64,000 nt of DNA from Devosia salina (GTDB taxonomy: Bacteria > Pseudomonadota > Alphaproteobacteria > Rhizobiales > Devosiaceae), in the NCBI RefSeq assembly GCF_019504385.1, contig NZ_CP080590.1:3266001-3330000 (forward strand), written 5' to 3'. This document shows, one piece after another, positions 24,246 through 32,809 of this stretch; position 1 is the first letter of the stretch; the number at the start of each line of letters is the position of its first letter. The notes beneath the pieces were generated by a model that was given only the letters and a program-made list of their open reading frames with translations, was not told the DNA's origin and did no database searches. A program made the translations under genes and the position numbers.

Positions 24246-25448
24246 ATGAGCAACGGCTTCAAGACCCTGGATGAACTCGATCTGACGGGGAAGCGCGTGC
24301 TTTTGCGGGCGGACCTCAATGTCCCGGTTGCTGATGGCAAGGTCACCGATGCCACCCGCATCGAACGCCTCGTTCCCACCATCCGCGAAATCGTCAAGAA
24401 AGATGGCAAGGTCATCCTGCTCAGCCATTTCGGTCGTCCAAAGGGCAAGGCGAACGGCGAATTCTCGCTCGAGCAGGTCTGCTCGGCCGTCGCCGACCAG
24501 ACCGGTCATCCCGTCGGCTTCGTCGCCACTGACTGGGTGGATGTCAGCGCCGCCAGAGAGGCTATCGACGCCGCGCCTGCCGGTTCGGTGCTGGTCATGG
24601 AGAACACGCGCTTCCATCCCGGCGAGGAAGAGAACGACACCGAACTAGCCCAGCGCATGGCCAGCCTGGGCGATGTCTATGTCAACGACGCCTTCTCGGC
24701 AGCCCACCGTGCCCATGCTTCCACCGAGGCGCTGGCTCACCTGCTGCCTGCCGCCGCCGGTCTGGCCATGCAGGCCGAGCTCGAAGCGCTCGAATCCGGC
24801 CTCGGAAAGCCAAAAAAGCCGGTCGTCGCCATTGTCGGCGGGGCCAAGGTATCGTCCAAGATCGACCTCCTCGAAAACCTCGTCACCAAGGTCGATGGCC
24901 TCGTCATCGGCGGCGGCATGGCCAACACCTTCCTGTTTGCCCAGGGCTATGGCGTCGGCAAGTCGCTCTGCGAAAAGGACCTCGCCGATACCGCCCGCCG
25001 CATCATGGACAAGGCTGATAAGGCCAATTGCGCCATCATCCTGCCGATCGATGCCGTGGTCTCCTGGCACTTCAAGGCCAATTCACCCACTCGCCTCTAT
25101 GGCGTGGATGCCGTCGATCCGGACGGCATGATCCTCGATATCGGTCCCTCTTCGATCGAGCGCATCAATGGCGCCATCGACGATGCGCATACCGTGGTCT
25201 GGAACGGCCCCGTCGGCGCCTTCGAAATGGAGCCCTTCGACGCCGGCACCGTTGCCATCGCCAGGCACGTCGCCAAGCGCACCCATAATGGCGACCTGGT
25301 CTCCGTCGCCGGCGGCGGCGACACCGTGGGCGCCCTCGCCCATGCCGGCGTCAAGGATCAACTGAGCTATGTCTCCACCGCCGGCGGCGCCTTCCTCGAA
25401 TGGATGGAAGGCAAGCCCCTGCCGGGGGTTGAAGCGCTGAAGAAGTAA
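24246..25448 (+). CDS. pgk: Phosphoglycerate kinase
   Basis: PGK makes ATP from 1,3-bisphosphoglycerate in glycolysis and works in reverse in gluconeogenesis. The 400-residue product carries LRADLNVPVADGKVTD (substrate aspartate and asparagine), LLSHFGRPKG with the catalytic Arg/His context, the hinge region KPVVAIVGGAKVSSKIDLL, and the nucleotide loop GGGDTVGALAHAGV near residue 357. CGGAGG lies about 8 bases ahead of the start. It follows gap by about 1 kb and is monocistronic by its terminator. Confidence 0.98.
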   Translation: MSNGFKTLDELDLTGKRVLLRADLNVPVADGKVTDATRIERLVPTIREIVKKDGKVILLSHFGRPKGKANGEFSLEQVCSAVADQTGHPVGFVATDWVDVSAAREAIDAAPAGSVLVMENTRFHPGEEENDTELAQRMASLGDVYVNDAFSAAHRAHASTEALAHLLPAAAGLAMQAELEALESGLGKPKKPVVAIVGGAKVSSKIDLLENLVTKVDGLVIGGGMANTFLFAQGYGVGKSLCEKDLADTARRIMDKADKANCAIILPIDAVVSWHFKANSPTRLYGVDAVDPDGMILDIGPSSIERINGAIDDAHTVVWNGPVGAFEMEPFDAGTVAIARHVAKRTHNGDLVSVAGGGDTVGALAHAGVKDQLSYVSTAGGAFLEWMEGKPLPGVEALKK

Positions 25449-25452
25449 GGGA

Positions 25453-25482
25453 AAGGCCGGGGTGACCCGGCCTTTTCTTTTG
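25453..25482 (+). terminator. Terminator after pgk
   Basis: Perfect 9-bp stem AAGGCCGGG/CCCGGCCTT (25453-25461 and 25466-25474) with a GTGA loop, followed by TTCTTTT. Confidence 0.92.
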
Positions 25483-25485
25483 CAT

Positions 25486-25690
25486 CGTGTCACCCCACCC
25501 TCATTCCTTCTCCTCTCAAATCGCTCCACCGGAGAGATTTGCCCTTCGGGACAAGTCGAAGCCCATCGAGGGGAGGGAGGCGAAGGGCCGATCTGCCAGT
25601 GTTCATCGTCTCCCTCCCCCCTGTGGGGAGGGTAGCGTCGCTAGGCCGACGGCCTTAGCAAAGCTAGGTGGGGGTGTCGGCCCGGCCCCG
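25486..25690. repeat. Intergenic palindromic repeats, two kinds
   Basis: This gap between pgk and the aldo/keto reductase gene holds two repeats. At 25517-25541 is a CAAATC-GCTCC-ACC-GGAG-A-GATTTG palindrome of the family also found at 14592, 32776 and 32857. At 25598-25632 is AGTGTTCATCGTCTCCCTCC followed by CCCCTGTGGGGAGGG, shared with 48382-48416. No gene is apparent. Confidence 0.7.
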
Positions 25691-25708
25691 TCGGCTTCAT
25701 TGTTGATA

Positions 25709-26539
25709 CTAGAACCGCGCCGTCACCGGGTCAGACCCGATCCGCCCGTCCGCACTGTCCAGCCCCGCGATCGCTGCCTTGTCCTCGTCGCTGAGCGAGA
25801 AATCGAAGACGTCGAAATTCTCGACGATGCGGCTCGGGGTCACCGATTTCGGAATGACGACCAGCCCAAGGTCGAGATGCCAGCGGATGATCACCTGCGC
25901 CGGGCTCTTGCCGTGGCGTGCGGCGATCTCCCCGATCACCGGATCGGTCAGTACCTGGCCTTGCCCCAGCGGGCTCCAGCTTTCCGTGACCACGCCGAGC
26001 ATTTCGTGCTTGGCCCGCATGGCCTTCTGCTGGAAGCGCGGATGGAGCTGGATCTGGTTGATGGCCGGCGTCACCCCGGTTTCCGAGATCAGGTCGTCGA
26101 TATAGCTGCCCTCGAAATTCGACACGCCGATGGAGCGGGCCTTGCCCTCTTCCCGAAGACGGATCAGCGCTTTCCAGGTTTCGACATATTTGCCGCGATA
26201 GGCCGAAGGCCAGTGGATCAGGTAGAGGTCGACATAGTCGGTGCCCAGCCGCTTGAGGCTGGCATCCATGGCCCTCAGGGTCTCGTCGAACCCCTGATCC
26301 TCATTCCACACCTTGGTGGTGAGAAAGATATCTCCGCGCGCCACCCCCGACGCGACAATGCCCTTACCGACGCCCTCCTCGTTTTGGTAGACAGCGGCGG
26401 TGTCGATATGCCGATACCCGGTCTTGAGTGCCGTGCTGACCGCTTCGACGGCGACATCATCGGGGGTCTGCCAGACGCCGAGCCCGATCTGCGGAATCGA
26501 ACGGCCGTCATTGAAGCTCACATGGGGTTGCGTGCTCAT
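25709..26539 (-). CDS. Aldo/keto reductase (2,5-diketo-D-gluconate reductase type)
   Basis: A 276-residue NADPH-dependent AKR with a TIM-barrel fold. The catalytic tetrad is present in context: Asp and Tyr in GYRHIDTAAVYQNEEGVG, Lys in IFLTTKVWNED, and His in YLIHWPSAY. The cofactor segment VVIPKSVTPSRIVEN near residue 230 is typical of NADPH users. The best relatives by pattern are DkgA/DkgB-type reductases acting on 2,5-diketogluconate or methylglyoxal; the physiological substrate is open. It is monocistronic, opposite in strand to the surrounding glycolytic genes. Confidence 0.92.
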   Translation of the reverse strand: MSTQPHVSFNDGRSIPQIGLGVWQTPDDVAVEAVSTALKTGYRHIDTAAVYQNEEGVGKGIVASGVARGDIFLTTKVWNEDQGFDETLRAMDASLKRLGTDYVDLYLIHWPSAYRGKYVETWKALIRLREEGKARSIGVSNFEGSYIDDLISETGVTPAINQIQLHPRFQQKAMRAKHEMLGVVTESWSPLGQGQVLTDPVIGEIAARHGKSPAQVIIRWHLDLGLVVIPKSVTPSRIVENFDVFDFSLSDEDKAAIAGLDSADGRIGSDPVTARF

Positions 26540-26752
26540 CTCATTTCCTGATCTTTTTCGTGAATTGGGCGCGCGGGGCGCCTGCGGAATATCGTCAACT
26601 TACGATGGAGTGACAGGAATTCCTAGCCCTGCAATCGGTTCCTTCGAAATCTTCCATACAAGATCATCCTTTCGTCGCATAACCGGACGTCTAATCGAAA
26701 GCGGAAAAGCGAAAGTCTAATATTGGGGCAGTCCAATTCGAGGTTTGACCCC

Positions 26753-27781
26753 ATGACTAAGTCGCTCAACGCGATCGCCCAGAAGCTGATGACCCCCGGT
26801 ATGGGCATTCTGGCCGCCGACGAATCCGAAGGCACGATCGGCAAGCGCTTTGCCAAGATCAACCTGCCCAACACGCTGGAGCTTCGGCGCGACTATCGCG
26901 AGATGCTGTTCGGCTCCAGCGAGGCCATGAAGAACTACATCTCCGGCGTCATCCTCACCGAGGAAACGCTCAAGCAGGAAGCGGCCGATGGCACGCCTTT
27001 CCGCGCCATTCTTGCCGATGCCGACGTCATTCCCGGCATCAAGGTTGATCGGGGCGCCTTCCCCATGCCGGGCGAAAGCGGCGAGAAGATTACTGAGGGC
27101 CTTGATGGCCTGCGCCAGCGCCTCGCCCATTATGCCGAGCTGGGTGCGGGCTTTGCCAAATGGCGCGCAGTCATCACCATCAACGACATTGCCCCCACCC
27201 GCAACAATATCCGCGCCAACGCCCATGTGCTGGCGCGCTATGCCATGCTCTGTCAGGAAGCCGGCATTGTCCCCATCGTCGAGCCGGAGGTGGTCGGCGA
27301 CGGCGAGCCGGGCAACCATTCGCTGGAGCGGTGCGCTCAGGTCACCGGCGACGTGCTCGAAAACGTCTTCAAGGAACTGCGCCTGGCCGGGGTGGATCTG
27401 GCCGGCATGCTCCTGAAGCCCAACATGATCCTGCCTGGCATCAATTCACGCGACCGCCCGACCGTGGACGAAGTGGCGCGTCGCACCGTCGAGGTGCTCA
27501 AGGAACATGTGCCCGCGGCCGTGCCGGGCATTGCCTTCCTCTCCGGCGGACAGACCGACGAGGAAGCCACCGCCCATCTCTCGGCGATGAACCGCATTGC
27601 TGGAAAGCCGTGGCCGATGACCTTCTCCTATGGCCGGGCCTTGCAGAATGTCGCCCTGCGGACCTGGGCAGGGCGGCGCGAAAACTTCCCCACGGCCCGC
27701 CAGGCCTTTGCCCATCGCGCCCACATGAATTCGCTGGCCGCACTGGGTGAGTGGTCCAACGATCTGGACCGCGCCGCCTGA
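26753..27781 (+). CDS. Class I fructose-bisphosphate aldolase
   Basis: This enzyme cleaves fructose-1,6-bisphosphate through a Schiff base and needs no metal. The 342-residue product shows the class I pattern: GILAADESEGTIGKRF near the N-terminus, LRRDYREMLF, VIPGIKVDRGAFPM, IVPIVEPEVV, and the Schiff-base lysine in GMLLKPNMILPG near residue 221, then AVPGIAFLSGGQTDEEA. It ends in EWSNDLDRAA. The start at ATG 26753 has GAGG at about 8 bases. It is the last of the four central-carbon enzymes here and carries its own terminator. Confidence 0.96.
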   Translation: MTKSLNAIAQKLMTPGMGILAADESEGTIGKRFAKINLPNTLELRRDYREMLFGSSEAMKNYISGVILTEETLKQEAADGTPFRAILADADVIPGIKVDRGAFPMPGESGEKITEGLDGLRQRLAHYAELGAGFAKWRAVITINDIAPTRNNIRANAHVLARYAMLCQEAGIVPIVEPEVVGDGEPGNHSLERCAQVTGDVLENVFKELRLAGVDLAGMLLKPNMILPGINSRDRPTVDEVARRTVEVLKEHVPAAVPGIAFLSGGQTDEEATAHLSAMNRIAGKPWPMTFSYGRALQNVALRTWAGRRENFPTARQAFAHRAHMNSLAALGEWSNDLDRAA

Positions 27782-27810
27782 TCCCGCTTCCGCGAGCCCA
27801 ACCTCGCGGC

Positions 27811-27849
27811 TGACGCGCGCTACCCTCCCGGGGCGCGCGTCATTCTTAT
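27811..27849 (+). terminator. Terminator after fba
   Basis: Perfect 10-bp stem TGACGCGCGC/GCGCGCGTCA (27811-27820 and 27833-27842), followed by TTCTTAT. Confidence 0.85.
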
Positions 27850-27958
27850 CCCGGCCCCCATGCCATTGCCTATGATGGGGTCCATCCCCTATTGAGGCAT
27901 GTCCCTTTCTTGCCAAAATGGCGGTCTAGGGACCCACGGCTCGATACCCGGGAACAAA

Positions 27959-28564
27959 ATGGCGCAGCAGCTTTATCTCATTACGCCGGACAATCCGAAC
28001 CCGGAGCAGTTTCCGCGCCGGCTCATGAGCGTGTTGTCCGGCCCCGAAGTGGCCGCGCTTCTGGTGCGCCGTGGCGACATGGACGAGCCGGGTTATGCCG
28101 AGCTCTGCGAGCGCCTGGTGCAGATCGGCCAGGCAGCCGGTGCCGCAGTCCTGGTCGAGGATGATTGCGAACTGGCCCGGCAATTGGGTGCCGACGGTGT
28201 CCACGTTACCAGCGGCGGAACCGTGGCCATTCGCGCCGCCATCGCGGCCCTCAAGCCCGATAGCATCGTCGGTGTGGGCAATATTCGTTCGCGCCACGAC
28301 GCCATGAGCTTTGGCGAACTTGATGTGGACTATGTCATGTTCGGCCCCTTGGGCGGTCCGGCCGACCCGCAGGCCGAAGAGCTGGCGACCTGGTGGGCCG
28401 AGACCTTCGAGGTGCCCGCCATCCACTCCAATCCCGCAGCCACGCCCGAAGCGCGGGATGCGACCAGCGCCGAATTCATTGCCCTTTCCGACTCCGTCTG
28501 GGCCAGCGATGACCCGGCAAGCGCGCTCGGCGCATTCGACAAGGCCACCAGGACAAAAGCATGA
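27959..28564 (+). CDS. Divergent thiamine-phosphate-synthase-like TIM-barrel protein
   Basis: A 201-residue protein with the ThiE/TenI barrel layout: QLYLITPDNP at the start, VLVEDDCELARQLGADGVHV in the middle and DYVMFGPLGGP late. ThiE joins the pyrimidine and thiazole units of thiamine. Several ThiE positions are altered: the segment after DGVH lacks the usual GQ, and the late phosphate loop FGPVF.T is reduced to FGPLGGP. No thi gene or TPP riboswitch is adjacent. It may be a TenI-like or repurposed paralogue. The stop overlaps the next gene by 4 bases. Confidence 0.7.
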   Translation: MAQQLYLITPDNPNPEQFPRRLMSVLSGPEVAALLVRRGDMDEPGYAELCERLVQIGQAAGAAVLVEDDCELARQLGADGVHVTSGGTVAIRAAIAALKPDSIVGVGNIRSRHDAMSFGELDVDYVMFGPLGGPADPQAEELATWWAETFEVPAIHSNPAATPEARDATSAEFIALSDSVWASDDPASALGAFDKATRTKA

Positions 28565-29691
28565 AGCTTTCCCGGCTCCTCGCGCTCCTGCTTGTGCTCG
28601 GCCTGACGCTCCCGGCGCAGGCGCAGACCAACCCTGCCGACCAGATCAGCAATGAAGTGTTTGGGCCGCGCAATCCGGTCGATTACGCCTTCGGCGCCTT
28701 CCAGCGCGGCTACTATTTGACGGCGCTGGAACTGGCATTGCCCCGCGCCGAACAGGGCGATGCCGCCGCCCAGACCCTGATCGCCGAAATCTATGCCCGC
28801 GGCCTGGGTGTGGCGCAGAGCCCGGAACGGGCTGCCGGCTGGTACCAGCTTGCGTCCAACAATGGTGATCGCCTGGCGACCTTCGAACTTGGCATGCTCT
28901 ATCAGCAGGGCGTCGGCGTTCCCAAGAACCGCCAGCGCGCCGCCGAATTGTTCAAGACGGCCGCGGAGGCCGGCTACATGCCGGCAAAATACAATCTGGC
29001 CCTTCTCCATGTCGAAGGCGTCTATGCCGATCCGAGCCTGACCACCGCCGCAGCGCTGATGAAGGAGGCCGCCGACGCGGAGCTCCCCGAAGCTCTCTAT
29101 GACTACGGCACCATGTTGCTAGAAGGCGCCGGCGTGGTGCCGGACGCCGCGGCAGGCGCGGACTACATCCGCCAGGCCGCCGAAGCGGGGCTGACCGATG
29201 CCCAGGTGGACTACGCAACCCTGCTCTATCTCGGCCAGGGGGTGGACAGGAACATTGCCGAGGCGGCGAGCTGGTACGGCGTGGCCGCCCAATCGGGCAG
29301 CGTGGTCGCCCAGAATCGCTATGCCAAGCTGCTCGCCGTGGGCGAAGGCGTGACCCTGGACCTCGAGGAAGCCGCCATGTGGCGGGCCCTGGCGCGCCGG
29401 CAGGGGCTGTCCGACCCCGATCTCGACCGGCTTCTAGTGTCCATTCCGCCCGAGGCGCTGGCCCGGGCCGAGGAACGCGCTCGGTTCTGGCCTTCGCTGC
29501 CCCCCGGCGAGTTGACGACCGCCAGCCCCGCCCCGGTCGATGGCCCCACTCTGCCGGCGCCGACCGATGCGGACAATGCCCCGAGCCAGCTTGTCGATCC
29601 CAATCCCACGGGGTCCGGGACGGCCACCGACGCTCCCGGTCCGGAGGACGGCGCCGCAGACGAGACCGTCCCGGCGACGCAAGACCCTTGA
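28561..29691 (+). CDS. Exported Sel1-repeat (TPR-like) protein
   Basis: A 376-residue periplasmic protein. Residues 1-22 form a signal peptide ending AQAQ. From about residue 55 to 285 there are about six Sel1-like repeats of 36 residues (LIAEIYARGLGVAQSPERAA, LGMLYQQGVGVPKNRQRAAE, ATLLYLGQGVDRNIAEAASW), which form a solenoid for protein contacts. The last 70 residues are Pro/Thr/Asp-rich and disordered. Such proteins scaffold envelope or signalling complexes; partners are unknown. It overlaps the ThiE-like gene by ATGA, implying coupled translation. Confidence 0.88.
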   Translation: MKLSRLLALLLVLGLTLPAQAQTNPADQISNEVFGPRNPVDYAFGAFQRGYYLTALELALPRAEQGDAAAQTLIAEIYARGLGVAQSPERAAGWYQLASNNGDRLATFELGMLYQQGVGVPKNRQRAAELFKTAAEAGYMPAKYNLALLHVEGVYADPSLTTAAALMKEAADAELPEALYDYGTMLLEGAGVVPDAAAGADYIRQAAEAGLTDAQVDYATLLYLGQGVDRNIAEAASWYGVAAQSGSVVAQNRYAKLLAVGEGVTLDLEEAAMWRALARRQGLSDPDLDRLLVSIPPEALARAEERARFWPSLPPGELTTASPAPVDGPTLPAPTDADNAPSQLVDPNPTGSGTATDAPGPEDGAADETVPATQDP

Positions 29692-29823
29692 ACCCACGCC
29701 AGTTCTGGGGCAATAAGCCCGCCACACTTCAATCCAGCGGCGGGGCCAGTCAGGTCCCTTCGCCGGCCGGCAGCCCGATCTGCCCGCGCCGGCTGATCCG
29801 CATGAGCTAGCGAGCACCTCCCT

Positions 29824-30618
29824 ATGGCGCGTTCCGCCCTTCTCAACGTCATGGTCAGCGCGGCGATCAAGGCCGGCAAGTCCCTCTCGCGCGATTTCAA
29901 CGAGGTCGAGAACCTGCAGGTCTCCCGCAAGGGCCCGGCCGATTTCGTCTCCAAGGCCGACCTTCGGGCCGAGCAGATCGTTTTTGACGAATTGCGCAAG
30001 GCCCGCCCCACCTATGCCTTCCTGATGGAAGAAGGCGGCGAGGTTGCCGGCACCGACGGCCAGCATACATGGATCATCGACCCGCTCGACGGCACCACCA
30101 ATTTCCTCCATGGCATTCCGCTCTTTGCGGTGGCCATTGCCCTGCAGCGCGGCGACGAGATCGTCGCCTCGGTGATCTACAACCCGGTGATGGACGAGCT
30201 GTTCACCGCCGAAAAGGGCGGCGGCGCCTGGCTGGCCGACCACAAGCGCCTGCGTGTCGCCAATCGCCGGCATCTGTCCGATGCCGTGGTGTCCACCGGC
30301 ATCAAGACCCAGGGCACCAGCAACGACACGCTGCAGCTACGCCAGCTCGCAACCGTCAACCCCGCCGTCGCCGGCATCCGCCGCGGTGGCTCGATCTCCA
30401 TCGACATGGCCTGGCTGGCCGCCGGGCGTCTCGACGCCCTCTGGGAAGCAGGCCTCAAGCCCTGGGACGTGGCGCCGGGCCTGCTGCTGGTCAAGGAAGC
30501 CGGCGGGTTGGTGTCGGATTTCGCCGGCCAGCCCGGATCGGTCTGGAATGGCCAGATCGTGGCCGGCAATGAGGCGCTGCAGGGCGCGCTGCTCAAGTCG
30601 TTGCGCACGATCCAGTGA
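29824..30618 (+). CDS. Inositol monophosphatase family protein (SuhB-like)
   Basis: A 264-residue Mg2+/Li+-dependent phosphatase. The metal sites are intact: FLMEEGGE near residue 62, the hallmark WIIDPLDGTTNFLHGIP near residue 83, and the C-terminal motif KPWDVAPGLLLVKEAGG. Substrates in the family include inositol-1-phosphate, fructose bisphosphate and PAP; SuhB members also take part in rRNA antitermination. Context does not decide between these. It is preceded by 132 bases with no clear motif. Confidence 0.92.
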   Translation: MARSALLNVMVSAAIKAGKSLSRDFNEVENLQVSRKGPADFVSKADLRAEQIVFDELRKARPTYAFLMEEGGEVAGTDGQHTWIIDPLDGTTNFLHGIPLFAVAIALQRGDEIVASVIYNPVMDELFTAEKGGGAWLADHKRLRVANRRHLSDAVVSTGIKTQGTSNDTLQLRQLATVNPAVAGIRRGGSISIDMAWLAAGRLDALWEAGLKPWDVAPGLLLVKEAGGLVSDFAGQPGSVWNGQIVAGNEALQGALLKSLRTIQ

Positions 30619-30739
30619 CGGCCCGGCGCCCCAATCTGGCCGTAGCACAGCGTTAACCTTTTCCATTGTCACGCCTTTCTCCCGCCTCTAGTCTCGGAGG
30701 CGGTTGATTTGCGCGTATGAGGGGCAAGGTTCGGCAAAG

Positions 30740-31726
30740 ATGACGCAGACTTACGATCCCTATCACCTCTCCAGCCCGACCGTTTATCTGGTCAAGATCG
30801 TCATCTTTCTGGTTCTGGTGGGCTTGGTCGCCGCCATCCTCATCACCAATATCATCACCTTTTTCTGGGCAAATCCGTTCATCAACTCGATGATCTTCTT
30901 TGCCCTGTTCGTGGGCATCTTCCTCAGCTTCCGTCAGATTTTCCGGCTGTTTCCGGAGGTCAAATGGGTCAATTCCCTGCAGGATGGAACGGCCACATCC
31001 ACCCGCCCGCCGGTCTTGCTGGCGCCTGTGGCCGGCATTCTGCGCGAGCGGATCGGCGAGGCCGTCATCACGCCCTCGTCCATGCGCTCCATCCTTGATT
31101 CTGTCGGTAACCGGCTCGACGAAGCCAAGGACACTTCGCGCTACCTGACCGGCCTGCTGGTGTTCCTGGGCCTGATGGGCACCTTCTACGGCCTGCTCGA
31201 AACCGTGGGCTCGGTCGCCGGCGTGATCAACGCGCTCGACGTGACCTCGGCGGATACGGGCTCGCTCTTTTCCAACCTCAAGGAAGGTCTCGCCGCGCCG
31301 CTGGGCGGCATGGGCACCGCCTTCTCGTCCTCCCTGTTCGGCCTTGCCGGCTCGCTGGTCCTGGGCTTTCTCGACCTCCAGACCAGCCAGGCGCAGAACG
31401 CCTTCTATACCGATCTCGAAGACTGGATGACTTCCATGACCGAGCTCGACCACCCGGTATCGGCCATGCAGGCCAATGCCGGTGGCCCGGAAATGCAGGC
31501 CATGTTCGAAAAGCTCGGCGACAGCATGCAGAACCAGAGTTCCTCGCAGAACGCCATCCGCGCCATGGCCGAGCTGGCGCGCGGCATCGATGGCCTGGTC
31601 AAGCATATCCGCACCGAACAGGACGACCTCCGGCGCTACATCACCGAGCAGGGCGAAACCAACAAGAAGCTGCGCGACTTGATCCAGGCCATGCTGGACG
31701 AAGCCGACAACGAGCGCCGGGACTGA
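30740..31726 (+). CDS. MotA/TolQ/ExbB-like inner-membrane protein, non-flagellar
   Basis: A 328-residue membrane protein. Two N-terminal helices (LVKIVIFLVLVGLVAAILI and MIFFALFVGIFLSFRQIF) are followed by a cytoplasmic segment, then two more helices in the pattern of proton-channel subunits: YLTGLLVFLGLMGTFYGLLETVG and FSSSLFGLAGSLVLGFLDL. The last 90 residues are cytoplasmic and helical. It is paired with the following OmpA-domain protein, as MotA is with MotB, but no flagellar gene is near and both differ from MotA/B in size. The function is probably proton-driven work on the envelope. The start at ATG 30740 was chosen over an upstream in-frame start at 30704. Confidence 0.82.
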   Translation: MTQTYDPYHLSSPTVYLVKIVIFLVLVGLVAAILITNIITFFWANPFINSMIFFALFVGIFLSFRQIFRLFPEVKWVNSLQDGTATSTRPPVLLAPVAGILRERIGEAVITPSSMRSILDSVGNRLDEAKDTSRYLTGLLVFLGLMGTFYGLLETVGSVAGVINALDVTSADTGSLFSNLKEGLAAPLGGMGTAFSSSLFGLAGSLVLGFLDLQTSQAQNAFYTDLEDWMTSMTELDHPVSAMQANAGGPEMQAMFEKLGDSMQNQSSSQNAIRAMAELARGIDGLVKHIRTEQDDLRRYITEQGETNKKLRDLIQAMLDEADNERRD

Positions 31727-31729
31727 TCC

Positions 31730-32755
31730 ATGCCCGGAGCGCGCGCCCGCCGCAGACAGGAAGCCAATTACTGGCCCGGCTTCGTCGACGCGCTGTCGAG
31801 CCTGCTGCTTGTCATCATCTTCATGCTGTCCCTGTTCATGCTGACCCAGTTCTTCCTGGGCCAGGAGATCCAGGGGCGCGACACGGCGCTGGCCCGGCTC
31901 AACAGCCAGATTGCCGAATTGACCGACCTGCTGCAGCTCGAACGCGCCAATTCCGACGACCTGACCGCACAATTGGCGACGCTGACCGCGACGCTGGCGG
32001 GCGCACAGGCCGAGAACGACAGCCTGGCCAGCCAGCTTGAGGGCATTGGCACCGGGCTGGGCGACCGCGACGCCACCATTGCCGGGCTCGAATCCGATCT
32101 GCTCGAGGCCCAGCAGCTTTCCGACGAGGCCAACGCCCAGGTGACGCTGCTGAACCAGCAGCTGGCCGCGCTGCGGACCCAGATCGCCGCTCTTGAATCG
32201 GCGCTCGAAGCTTCTGAAAGCCGCGACGCGGAATCGCGCACCCAGATTGCCGATCTCGGCCGCCGCCTCAACCTGGCCCTGGCCCAGCGCGTCCAGGACC
32301 TCAGCCGCTATCGTTCGGACTTCTTTGGCCGCCTGCGGCAGATCCTCGAGGACCGCGCCGATGTGCGCGTGGTGGGCGACCGCTTCGTGTTCCAGTCCGA
32401 AGTGCTGTTCGATCCCGGCCAGGCCGATATCGACCCGGCCGGCACGCCCGAGCTCGACGCCCTGGCCGACGCCATATTGCAGCTCGAGACCGAAATTCCG
32501 CCCGACATCAACTGGGTGCTGCGCATCGACGGCCACACCGATAGCCGCCCCATTTCCAATGCCCGCTTCCCCTCCAACTGGGAACTGTCGGCGGCCCGCG
32601 CGATTTCGGTCGCCCAGTATCTCGTCTCCAAGGGGGTCTCGCCCAATCGCCTCGTCGCGGCCGGTTTTGGCGAGTTCACCCCGCTCGACCCGGCCGAGAC
32701 CGAAGAAGCCTATCGCCGCAACCGCCGCATCGAATTCAAGCTCACCGAAGGGTGA
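31730..32755 (+). CDS. MotB-like protein with long coiled coil and OmpA peptidoglycan-binding domain
   Basis: A 341-residue partner of the preceding protein. One N-terminal membrane helix begins with WPGFVDALSSLLLVIIFML, with an Asp at the position of the MotB/TolR proton carrier. A periplasmic coiled coil of about 130 residues follows (LNSQIAELTDLLQLERANSD onward), then an OmpA-like domain with INWVLRIDGHTDSRP and the C-terminal NRRIEFKL. The stator pair would thus be anchored to peptidoglycan by a long stalk. Pairs of this kind are common near pal in Hyphomicrobiales. The gene starts three bases after its partner ends. Confidence 0.85.
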   Translation: MPGARARRRQEANYWPGFVDALSSLLLVIIFMLSLFMLTQFFLGQEIQGRDTALARLNSQIAELTDLLQLERANSDDLTAQLATLTATLAGAQAENDSLASQLEGIGTGLGDRDATIAGLESDLLEAQQLSDEANAQVTLLNQQLAALRTQIAALESALEASESRDAESRTQIADLGRRLNLALAQRVQDLSRYRSDFFGRLRQILEDRADVRVVGDRFVFQSEVLFDPGQADIDPAGTPELDALADAILQLETEIPPDINWVLRIDGHTDSRPISNARFPSNWELSAARAISVAQYLVSKGVSPNRLVAAGFGEFTPLDPAETEEAYRRNRRIEFKLTEG

Positions 32756-32809
32756 TGTCCGACCCGCTTTGCGGGTCAAATTACTCCGGCGGAGCAATTT
32801 GAGGACATC
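32754..32809. repeat. Three-stem palindrome at the 3' end of the OmpA-domain gene
   Basis: Outer arms GATGTCC (32754-32760) and GGACATC (32803-32809) enclose two hairpins: GACCCGC-TTT-GCGGGTC (32761-32777) and TCAAATT-A-CTCC-GGC-GGAG-C-AATTTGA (32776-32802). The left arm overlaps the stop codon. The whole can form a cloverleaf-like junction and may act as terminator or mRNA 3' stabiliser. Confidence 0.75.

Noticed and set aside
27782..27958. TPP riboswitch ahead of the ThiE-like gene
   Set aside because: The conserved CUGAGA and related elements are not present; the gap instead contains the fba terminator.
30740..32755. Zorya-type anti-phage defence (ZorA/ZorB look like MotA/MotB plus OmpA)
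   Set aside because: No ZorC, ZorD or ZorE-like helicase or nuclease gene follows; the next genes are pal, cpoB and tilS. The pair looks like a housekeeping envelope module.
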